A DNA stretch of 6,936 nt from Planctomycetaceae bacterium. GTDB lineage: Bacteria > Planctomycetota > Planctomycetia > Pirellulales > UBA1268. Below are positions 1-5,946 of this stretch, in pieces. Positions within the stretch are counted from its first letter, which is position 1. The number at the start of each line of letters is the position of its first letter. The translations under genes and the position numbers were made by a program. Under the pieces are notes generated by a model. It searched no databases and was not told where the DNA came from. It saw only the letters and a program-made list of their open reading frames with translations. The stretch covers positions 1 through 6,936 of the forward strand of contig DNLZ01000422.1 of the NCBI GenBank assembly GCA_003488325.1, in the 5' to 3' direction.

Positions 1-85
1 CCAATGCTCCTCGAGCGTTCGCCGACCCCCTTCGCCTACCCACCTTGGTTTGCCCCGTCGTCGCTCCACCTACGCAAGACGTGCT
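1..85. other. Left-hand flank without a gene
   Basis: These 85 bases lie just past the stop codon of the leftward propeller gene. I see no protein-like frame continuing in from outside, no clear hairpin followed by a T-run, and no repeat. Confidence 0.4.
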
Positions 86-1405
86 CTAGCGGGCGATGCG
101 ATAGAGCGCCGCCTCGCTGCGGAGCAGGAGGTCGTCGCCGTCGAGGGCGTGCGAGGCGTAGGTGCGTTCGCCGTCACCGACGCGGTTGCGGGCCAGTTCG
201 ACGAAGGCACGCCCGGCCTGCACGACGATCGTCTCTCCCGTTTCCTCCTGAAAGTAGACGCGGCCGGCCGCGTGGAGCGGCGACGCGGAATAGTTGCCCC
301 CGAGACGCTGCACCCAGTGCTCGGCCCCGCTGCGGGCGTCGAGGCACGTCGCGATGCCGTTGTCGGCCACGCAGTAGAACTCGTCGCCGACGACGAGCAC
401 CGACGGCGTGTGGGGCGCCCCCCGCTCGAGTTTCCAGCGCACGTGCGTCGCCGTGACGTCGCCCCGTCCACGGGGATCGATCGCGTAGAGGACCGGCCGG
501 TCGTACCCCGAACTGACGAAGATGAGCCCCGCCCCGTACACGGGTCGTGGCGTGACCGAATAGCCGCCGGGATAGTTCACCCGCCAGATCTCGCTGCCGT
601 CGGCCGGATCGTAGGCAAACACCGCGTCGCTGCCGGGGCAGACCGCCTGCGCACGGCCGTCGACGTCGATCACGAGCGGTGTCGAGAACGAGAACCCCTT
701 CGCCGGCGACGTGGCACGGGGCGTGCGCCACCGTTCCTCGCCCGTGTTCCTGTCGAGGCCGACGACGAACTGCGTGTCGCCGCCGTCGCAGCAGATCACG
801 ACGACGTCCCCCGCAAGCGCCGGGGACCCACCGTTGCCGTGCACCGGCTTGTAGTCGAGCACGCGTTGCCAGACCACGTCACCGCCGAGCGTCGTCCGTG
901 CGGTCCCATGGGGACCGAAGTGCACGATCAGGTGATCGCCATCCACCACGGGCGTCGGGCTCGCATGGCTGTTCTTCTTGTGAATGGGCACCTGTCCTTC
1001 CTGACGAAACAGCTCCTTGGTCCAGTCCACCGTGCCCTTGGTCGCGTCGAGCCGCAGCAGCCGCAGCGAATGCCCCGCGTCGTCGGGTACGGCGGTGGTG
1101 AGGTAGATGCCCCCGCGGCACACGACCGGCGACGACCACGCGAGCCCGGGCAGCGGCGTCTTCCAGACCACGCCCTCCGTCTCGCTCCAACGCACCGGCG
1201 GGTCGGCGGCGGCATGGCCCGACCCGTCGGGACCGCGAAACTGCGGCCAGTCGCCACGTGCGATCGGCATCGCCAGCGCGACGATGCACGCGATCACGGC
1301 GACCGGGCGGAGGCCGCCGGGGGAGCGCCCCGCCGCCCCCTCGATTCGGCACCGACCGGCCGCTTGCATGGGCCGCCACCACGAGTCGTTTTCAGACGGT
1401 GTCAT
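86..1405 (-). CDS. Exported PQQ-like beta-propeller repeat protein
   Basis: The product is a 439-residue exported protein of the PQQ-like (BamB-type) beta-propeller family. A signal peptide is visible: a long basic leader, a hydrophobic core at about residues 34-48, and likely cleavage after A-R-G at residue 51. The mature part opens with D-W-P-Q-F-R-G-P-D-G-S-G (52-63), a block I associate with planctomycete propeller proteins. Blade signatures of the type x-L-D-x-x-T/S-G-x-x-x-W recur near residues 115-130, 214-228, 262-276, 306-326 and 352-368, and the last strand is L-Y-R-I at the C-terminus. I chose the ATG at 1405 because GAGG lies 6 bases upstream of it on the minus strand. The same frame is open further upstream to 1525, but that stretch looks like intergenic DNA; an ATG at 1369 would also keep the signal peptide. 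The fold suggests a binding or scaffold role in the periplasm. No catalytic residues can be named, and true PQQ binding is not implied. It is divergent from the other four genes and distantly resembles the second propeller at 2843-4063. Confidence 0.9.
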   Translation of the reverse strand: MTPSENDSWWRPMQAAGRCRIEGAAGRSPGGLRPVAVIACIVALAMPIARGDWPQFRGPDGSGHAAADPPVRWSETEGVVWKTPLPGLAWSSPVVCRGGIYLTTAVPDDAGHSLRLLRLDATKGTVDWTKELFRQEGQVPIHKKNSHASPTPVVDGDHLIVHFGPHGTARTTLGGDVVWQRVLDYKPVHGNGGSPALAGDVVVICCDGGDTQFVVGLDRNTGEERWRTPRATSPAKGFSFSTPLVIDVDGRAQAVCPGSDAVFAYDPADGSEIWRVNYPGGYSVTPRPVYGAGLIFVSSGYDRPVLYAIDPRGRGDVTATHVRWKLERGAPHTPSVLVVGDEFYCVADNGIATCLDARSGAEHWVQRLGGNYSASPLHAAGRVYFQEETGETIVVQAGRAFVELARNRVGDGERTYASHALDGDDLLLRSEAALYRIAR

Positions 1406-1411
1406 GAGATG

Positions 1412-1415
1412 CCTC
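1412..1415 (-). promoter_or_regulatory. Ribosome binding site of the leftward propeller gene
   Basis: The minus strand reads GAGG here, 6 bases before the ATG at 1405. It is the main reason for preferring that start over the upstream in-frame ATG at 1525 or the internal one at 1369. Confidence 0.55.
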
Positions 1416-1462
1416 GACGCAGGGCTCTGGAAGTCGTGCGCAGCGGTGCGACCCGGCCCGAC

Positions 1463-1560
1463 CGGACCGCGTGTGCTTCCCGTTGCGGCACGGGCAGCGT
1501 ACGCCGAGCGGACAGCGCGTGCCACCGGTCTCGACCCGCATGCAGGTCACGGACCGCGTG
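1463..1560. repeat. Pair of 11-base direct repeats in the divergent region
   Basis: CGGACCGCGTG occurs at 1463-1473 and again at 1550-1560, 87 bases apart start to start. It is a perfect match in noncoding DNA. In DNA this GC-rich, a chance match of this length within 221 bases is unlikely but not negligible. It could be a pair of regulator binding sites, but nothing else supports that. Confidence 0.3.
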
Positions 1561-1626
1561 CGGCGCCCGCCCGACGATGGTGGCGGCGGTTGCGTGGACC
1601 GGTCGGCGGCGGATAGCCTGCCACTC

Positions 1627-2796
1627 ATGCGGCGGTTGCTCTTCATATCCTCCGTGCTGACGGCGGTCGCCGGTCCGGCGTGGAGCGCCGACGCGCCCGA
1701 CGCGGTGGCGATCCTGCGGGCGGTGGGGCCCGAGGGATCGGGAAACCCGGCCGCGACCGCGGCATGGCGGTCGCTCGCCGCCCTCGACGCGACGGCGATC
1801 CCGCGGGTGCTCGAGGGCCTCGATGGCGCCAATCCCTACGCGGCGAACTGGCTCCGGGCGGCGGTCGATGCCATCGCCGCGCGCAGCGACACGCTCCCCG
1901 TCGACGCACTCGTCACATACCTCGGCGACACCCGTCACGACCCGCGGGGGCGCCGCCTCGCGTGGGAACTGATCCGCGGGCGCGATGCCGCGGCCGCCGA
2001 GGCCCTCATCGATCGCATGCTCGATGATCCGAGCGTCGAACTGCGTCACGACGCCGTTCAGCGGGTCATCGACGACGCGACGAGGCTCGACGCGGCGGGT
2101 GACGCCGGCGCGACGGCCGCCTACCGACGCGCCCTCGACGCGGCCCGCGACGTCGATCAGATCAAGGCGATCACGAAGGCACTCGAGAAGAAGGGGGAGG
2201 TGGTCGACCTGCCCCGTCACTTCGGGTTTCTCACGCATTGGCAGGTGGTCGGTCCCTTCGACAACACCGCCGAGGCCGGGTTCGCGGCGTCGTACCCTCC
2301 GGAGGCCGTGGCCGGCATGCCCCCCAGCGCGGATGCCGCATGGCCGGGGAAGGATGGCAGCGACGTCCGCTGGAAGGCGTTCATGACCGCGGATCCCTAC
2401 GGCATGGTCGACATCAACAAGGCCTATCCGGGCCCGGACGACGGTCTCAAGGAGGTGGTCGCCTACGCATCGACCGGCTTCGCGTCGGATGCGGAGCGGG
2501 ACGCGGAGATCAGGCTCGGCTGCAAGAATGCGTGGAAGGTCTGGCACAACGGCCGTCTGCTCTTCGGCCGCGACGAGTATCACCGCGGCATGCGCATCGA
2601 TCAGTACCGCGTGCCGATCCGACTGACGAAGGGCGCCAACCGCTTCCTCGTAAAGCTCTGCCAGGACGGCCAGACGCAGGACTGGACGAAGGAGTGGCAG
2701 TTCCAATTCCGCGTGTGCGACGCCGCGGGCACCGCGATCCTCGCCCTCGACCGACCCGCGACGCCCTCGGGGGGCCCGCCCCCGGCCGCGCCCTGA
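1627..2796 (+). CDS. Exported HEAT-like and beta-sandwich protein
   Basis: The product is 389 residues. A signal peptide is clear: M-R-R, then a hydrophobic stretch at residues 4-16, with cleavage near A-W-S-A at 18-21. Residues about 25-190 are almost all alpha-helical in character, with Ala- and Leu-rich helices and a D-D-P-S-V-E-L-R-H-D-A-V segment at 133-144 that is typical of HEAT/Armadillo-like repeats. A hinge then leads to H-W-Q-V-V-G-P-F-D-N (204-213) and a G-F-x-x-x-Y-P-P-E motif (218-226). Residues about 245-375 look like a beta-sandwich with the pattern of a galactose-binding or jelly-roll domain, for example N-A-W-K-V-W-H-N-G-R-L-L-F (301-313) and G-A-N-R-F-L-V-K (336-343). The C-terminal tail is Pro-rich. 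No enzyme motif is visible, so it is probably a periplasmic binding or scaffold protein. The start at 1627 is chosen because the signal peptide begins there; the frame is open upstream to 1471, but that part is not protein-like. The ribosome binding site is weak. The next gene follows after 46 bases. Confidence 0.82.
   Translation: MRRLLFISSVLTAVAGPAWSADAPDAVAILRAVGPEGSGNPAATAAWRSLAALDATAIPRVLEGLDGANPYAANWLRAAVDAIAARSDTLPVDALVTYLGDTRHDPRGRRLAWELIRGRDAAAAEALIDRMLDDPSVELRHDAVQRVIDDATRLDAAGDAGATAAYRRALDAARDVDQIKAITKALEKKGEVVDLPRHFGFLTHWQVVGPFDNTAEAGFAASYPPEAVAGMPPSADAAWPGKDGSDVRWKAFMTADPYGMVDINKAYPGPDDGLKEVVAYASTGFASDAERDAEIRLGCKNAWKVWHNGRLLFGRDEYHRGMRIDQYRVPIRLTKGANRFLVKLCQDGQTQDWTKEWQFQFRVCDAAGTAILALDRPATPSGGPPPAAP
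2768..2784 (+). other. GC hairpin in the last codons of the HEAT-like gene
   Basis: CGGGGG (2768-2773) pairs perfectly with CCCCCG (2779-2784) around a 5-base loop, ending 9 bases before the stop codon. It encodes part of the Gly/Pro tail, so codon content alone may explain it. No T-run follows, so it is not a classical terminator. If it forms in the mRNA it could slow ribosomes or protect the 3' end before the second propeller gene. Confidence 0.25.
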
Positions 2797-2842
2797 AACC
2801 CGCATCCTCGCTTTCCCACCGCTTGCCCAAGGCCGCGCTTCC

Positions 2843-4063
2843 ATGCCTGCCGCCCGCACGAACCGCCGACTGAGTGTGGCCGCCATCACCGCGTGCGTCG
2901 CCGGGATCGCCATCGCGGGAGTGGCGGCCGACTGGCCGGGATTCCGCGGTCCCGCCGGCAGCGGTGTCGCCGTGGGCCCCGACCTGCCCGCGACCCTGTC
3001 GCGCGAGAACATCGCGTGGTCGGTGTCGCTGCCGGGTCGCGGGCTGTCGGGTGCGATCGTCGCCGGCGACCGCGTGTTCGTGACCTGTTCGAGCGGGCCC
3101 GATCAGCAGCGGCTCCACGCGATCGCGCTCGACGCCGCCAGCGGCCGCACGCTCTGGGAGCGGCAGTTCTGGGCGACGGGACGCACCATGTGCCACGGCA
3201 AGACGAGTGTCGCGGCGCCGACGCCGTGCTGGCACGACGGCCGGCTCTACGCCCTCTGGTCGTCGAACGACCTCGTCTGCCTCGATCGCGACGGCGGGCT
3301 CGTGTGGTTCCGGGGACTCACCGCGGACTATCCCAACGTGAGCAACAGCCTCGGCATGACCAGCTCACTCGTCGTCACGGACGGCACCGTCGTCGCGCAG
3401 GTGGAGAACGACAGCGAGTCGTACGCGCTCGGGATCGACGCGGCGACCGGCGAGAACCGCTGGCGGATCGACCGGCCGAAGGCGGCCAACTGGACGTCGC
3501 CCCTCGTCGTCTCGCCGGGTCTCGTCGCACTCCAATCGAAGACCGGCCTCGACGTCGTGCGGACGACCGACGGAGGCGTCGCGTGGTCGTACGACGGGGG
3601 TGCGGCGACGATCCCCTCCGGCTGCGTGCTCGACGGCGTGCTCTACGTGCCCTCGCACGGCGTGACCGCCCTGGCGTCACCCGACGGCGACGGCACGAAG
3701 CCGCGGCAGCTCTGGCGCTCGAGCCGGCTGAGTCCCGGCACGCCGAGCGCCGTGGCGAGCGGCGGTCGCGTCTTCGCCCTCGGCAAGGCCGACGTGCTCA
3801 CCGCCGGTTCGATCGCCGACGGCGAACGACTCTGGCAGCTGAGGCTCGAGGGGCCGTTCAGCGCGACGCCCGCGATCGTGGGCGACCGGATGATCTGCGT
3901 CAGCGAGAAGGGGCTCGTGCAGATCGTGGACGTCTCCGGCGACGAGGGCCGCGTGCTCGCGACGCTCGACCTCGAGGACGAGGTGCTCGCCTCGCCCGCG
4001 GTGGCCGACGGCGCGGTCTACGTCCGCACCAACGCACGGCTCACGAAGCTCATCGCGCGGTGA
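2843..4063 (+). CDS. Exported PQQ-like beta-propeller protein, second copy type
   Basis: The product is a 406-residue exported protein. The N-terminus is basic (R-T-N-R-R), followed by a hydrophobic stretch at about residues 11-28 and a likely cleavage after V-A-A at 29. The mature protein starts D-W-P-G-F-R-G-P-A-G-S-G (30-41), like the leftward propeller. Blade-like segments occur near residues 91-109, 144-159, 195-209, 237-250, 274-293, 319-335 and 359-377, so about seven blades are plausible. Two segments set it apart from the other propeller: T-M-C-H-G-K-T (115-121) with A-P-T-P-C-W (125-130), and N-S-L-G-M-T-S-S-L (168-176). I recall these as conserved in a planctomycete subgroup. The role is probably ligand or protein binding in the periplasm; no catalytic site is evident. 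The ATG has a modest AAGG 10 bases upstream. The stop codon lies 23 bases before the ATG of the dehydratase gene and may overlap an alternative GTG start of that gene. Confidence 0.88.
   Translation: MPAARTNRRLSVAAITACVAGIAIAGVAADWPGFRGPAGSGVAVGPDLPATLSRENIAWSVSLPGRGLSGAIVAGDRVFVTCSSGPDQQRLHAIALDAASGRTLWERQFWATGRTMCHGKTSVAAPTPCWHDGRLYALWSSNDLVCLDRDGGLVWFRGLTADYPNVSNSLGMTSSLVVTDGTVVAQVENDSESYALGIDAATGENRWRIDRPKAANWTSPLVVSPGLVALQSKTGLDVVRTTDGGVAWSYDGGAATIPSGCVLDGVLYVPSHGVTALASPDGDGTKPRQLWRSSRLSPGTPSAVASGGRVFALGKADVLTAGSIADGERLWQLRLEGPFSATPAIVGDRMICVSEKGLVQIVDVSGDEGRVLATLDLEDEVLASPAVADGAVYVRTNARLTKLIAR
4060..4063 (+). other. Possible GTGA start/stop overlap between propeller and dehydratase genes
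   Basis: The four bases GTGA contain the TGA stop of the propeller gene (4061-4063) and a GTG (4060-4062) that is in frame with the dehydratase. No stop lies between this GTG and the ATG at 4087. If used, translation of the dehydratase would be coupled to the propeller gene. The encoded extension (V-S-V-F-P-A-S-R-S) shows no recognisable family feature, so the ATG remains the default. Confidence 0.3.
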
Positions 4064-4086
4064 GCGTCTTCCCGGCGTCGCGTTCC

Positions 4087-5853
4087 ATGACCGCACCGAC
4101 GACCGCCGGCCCCTCCCTTCCCGGCGCACGCGATCCGCGCCGTCTGCGCTCGCAGCGCTGGTTCGCCCCGGACGATCTCCGCAGCTTCGGCCATCGCAGC
4201 CGCCTGCGGCAGATGGGCTACGCGGCCGAGGAGGCCGAGGGGCGGCCCGTGATCGCCATCCTCAACTCCTGGAGCGACCTGTCGCAGTGCCACACGCACT
4301 TCCCGGAGCGGGTGCAGGAGGTGAAGCGCGGCGTCTGGCAGGCGGGCGGGTTTCCGGTGGAGATCCCGGTGCTCGCCCTGTCCGAGATGTTCATGAAGCC
4401 GACGGCGATGCTCTACCGCAACCTGCTCGCGCTCGAGGCCGAGGAGGTGCTGCGGAGCCATCCGGTGGACGGCGCCGTGCTCATGGGAGGCTGCGACAAG
4501 ACGGTCCCGGGGCTCCTCATGGGAGCGATCTCGGCCGACCTGCCCGCGATCTTCCTGCCCGCCGGTCCCATGCTCGCCGGTCGCCACCGGACCGAGAGGC
4601 TCGGCAGCGGCACGGACGTATGGAAGTATTGGGCGCAGCGTCAGGCGGGCTGCCTCGACGCATGCGTCTGGCGGCAGCTCGAGGAGGGCATCGCGCGGTC
4701 CGCCGGCACGTGCATGACGATGGGCACGGCCTCGACGATGGCGGCCGTCACCGAGGCGCTGGGGATGTCCCTGCCGGGCGCGGCGACGATCCCCGCCGTC
4801 CACTCGGCCCACGCCCGGATGGCTGCGGCGTGCGGCCGCCGGATCGTCGACATGGTGTGGGAGGACCTGCGTCCCTCGCGGATCCTGTCCCCGGCGGCGT
4901 TCGACAACGCGATCGTCACCGACATGGCGCTCGCCGGCTCGACGAACGCCATCGTCCACCTGCTCGCGCTCGCCGGCCGTGCGGGCGTGCCCTTGGCGCT
5001 CGACCGCTTCGACGCGCTGTCTCGCACGACGCCCGTGCTCGCCAACCTCCGGCCCGCCGGTGAGTACCTCATGGAGGACTTCCACGATGCCGGCGGTGTG
5101 CCGGCACTCCTTTCGCGCATCGCCCACCTGCTCGACCTGCGATGCCTCACCGTCACCGGGCGGACGCTCGGCGAGGACATCGCCGGGGCCGAGGTGATCG
5201 ACGACCGCGTGATCCTGCCGCTGGCCTCGCCGCTCTCCACGGCGGGCGGCACGTTCGTCCTGCGGGGCTCGCTCGCGCCGGACGGCTGCGTGATCAAGCC
5301 GACCGCCGCCGAGCCGAGGCTGCGGACGCACGTCGGCCGCGCCGTCGTCTTCGATTCGTACCCCGACCTCAAGGCCCGGATCGACGACCCGTCCTCGGGC
5401 ATCACGGCCGACGACGTGCTCGTGCTCCGAAATGCCGGCCCGCTCGGGGCACCGGGCATGCCCGAGTGGGGCATGCTGCCGATCCCGAGGCCGCTGCTCG
5501 AGCGGGGCGTGCGGGACATGGTGCGCGTATCGGACGCCCGGATGAGCGGCACGAGCTACGGCACCTGCGTGCTCCACGTCGCCCCGGAGGCGGCCGTGGG
5601 CGGCCCGCTCGCGATCGTGCAGACCGGTGATCGGATCGCACTCGACGTCGATGGTCGTCGGCTCGACCTGCTCGTGGACGACGCCGAGATCACGCGGCGC
5701 ATGGCCCTGTGGCGTGCCGCACCGCCCCGCTTCACGCGTGGCTACACGCGGCTCTTCATCGACGAGACCACGCAGGCCAACCATGGCTGCGACTTCCGCT
5801 TCCTCGAGCGCGGCTCAGGCCCCGCGGCGGAGCCGGAGCCTGATATCTTTTGA
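4087..5853 (+). CDS. IlvD/Edd-family sugar-acid (aldonate) dehydratase
   Basis: This 588-residue cytoplasmic enzyme removes water from a sugar acid to give a 2-keto-3-deoxy acid. Family ligands are all present: cluster cysteines in S-Q-C-H-T-H-F (Cys68), G-G-C-D-K-T (Cys136) and A-G-T-C-M-T-M-G-T (Cys209); the metal-site lysine of D-K-T (Lys138); Glu460 in G-M-P-E-W-G; and the catalytic serine in S-D-A-R-M-S-G-T-S-Y-G-T (Ser487). From memory, the cysteines have the same spacing as in Rhizobium L-arabinonate dehydratase (59/127/200), which binds [2Fe-2S] and Mg2+. The length of about 580 residues, the N-terminal R-L-R-S-Q-R-W-F and the C-terminal G-C-D-F-R-F-L-E place it with the arabinonate/xylonate-type dehydratases rather than the biosynthetic IlvD of branched-chain amino acid synthesis. 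The exact substrate is unknown. The start is uncertain: ATG 4087 has no good ribosome binding site, and an in-frame GTG at 4060 overlaps the stop of the upstream propeller gene and would add nine residues. It is followed by a DHDPS-family gene, a partner expected for its product. Confidence 0.92.
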   Translation: MTAPTTAGPSLPGARDPRRLRSQRWFAPDDLRSFGHRSRLRQMGYAAEEAEGRPVIAILNSWSDLSQCHTHFPERVQEVKRGVWQAGGFPVEIPVLALSEMFMKPTAMLYRNLLALEAEEVLRSHPVDGAVLMGGCDKTVPGLLMGAISADLPAIFLPAGPMLAGRHRTERLGSGTDVWKYWAQRQAGCLDACVWRQLEEGIARSAGTCMTMGTASTMAAVTEALGMSLPGAATIPAVHSAHARMAAACGRRIVDMVWEDLRPSRILSPAAFDNAIVTDMALAGSTNAIVHLLALAGRAGVPLALDRFDALSRTTPVLANLRPAGEYLMEDFHDAGGVPALLSRIAHLLDLRCLTVTGRTLGEDIAGAEVIDDRVILPLASPLSTAGGTFVLRGSLAPDGCVIKPTAAEPRLRTHVGRAVVFDSYPDLKARIDDPSSGITADDVLVLRNAGPLGAPGMPEWGMLPIPRPLLERGVRDMVRVSDARMSGTSYGTCVLHVAPEAAVGGPLAIVQTGDRIALDVDGRRLDLLVDDAEITRRMALWRAAPPRFTRGYTRLFIDETTQANHGCDFRFLERGSGPAAEPEPDIF

Positions 5854-5856
5854 CGA

Positions 5857-5891
5857 CGGCGACGTCCCCCGCGCGGCGCGGTGCGTCGCCG
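5857..5891 (+). other. Nested intercistronic hairpin after the dehydratase stop
   Basis: CGGCGACG (5857-5864) pairs perfectly with CGTCGCCG (5884-5891). Inside the loop, CCGCG (5869-5873) pairs with CGCGG (5877-5881) around a 3-base loop. The structure starts 4 bases after the dehydratase stop codon and lies in the 93-base gap before the DHDPS-like gene. No T-run follows, so a factor-independent terminator is not supported. An mRNA-stabilising element, attenuator or processing site is possible. Confidence 0.45.
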
Positions 5892-5937
5892 GCCGCAGGC
5901 GCGCTCGCCCCCACCATCACGGACGACCGCTTTACCC

Positions 5938-5942
5938 GAGGA
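5938..5942 (+). promoter_or_regulatory. Ribosome binding site of the DHDPS-like gene
   Basis: GAGGA lies 4 bases before the ATG at 5947. It is the best ribosome binding site among the rightward genes and decides the start over the open frame further upstream (to a GTG at 5881), which would run through the hairpin. Confidence 0.6.
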
Positions 5943-5946
5943 CGTC

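Larger units (their letters stand above)
1406..1626. promoter_or_regulatory. Divergent intergenic region, presumed promoters
   Basis: This 221-base stretch separates the leftward propeller gene from the rightward gene cluster, so promoters for both directions should lie here. I see no convincing -35/-10 pair in the GC-rich sequence. Two structures stand out. One is an 11-base direct repeat, CGGACCGCGTG, at 1463-1473 and 1550-1560. The other is a short hairpin, CCCGT (1479-1483) with ACGGG (1490-1494). Neither matches an operator that I know. The region call rests on gene orientation alone. Confidence 0.4.

Noticed and set aside
50..1660. A 536-codon plus-strand frame covering the leftward propeller gene.
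   Set aside because: The translation is Arg-, Val- and Asp-rich without domains, and it is a mirror of a clear signal-peptide-bearing propeller protein on the other strand.
1402..3012. A 536-codon minus-strand frame opposite the HEAT-like gene.
   Set aside because: It has no domain signature, crosses two gene boundaries of the plus strand and reads as Arg/Gly/Val-rich shadow sequence.
2893..4086. An upstream extension of the dehydratase frame that would give a 986-residue fusion.
   Set aside because: The extra part runs through the second propeller gene in another frame and is a low-complexity Arg-rich translation. The dehydratase family begins near the ATG at 4087, so no fusion is supported.
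4018..5784. A 588-codon open frame on the minus strand opposite the dehydratase.
   Set aside because: Its length equals that of the dehydratase by coincidence. The translation is rich in Arg, His, Gly and Glu with no recognisable motif, while the plus strand carries a complete set of family residues. Long antisense frames are expected at this GC content.
4087..5853. Assignment as ilvD of branched-chain amino acid synthesis.
   Set aside because: The N- and C-terminal signatures and the neighbouring DHDPS-like gene point to the sugar-acid branch of the family; no other ilv gene is nearby.
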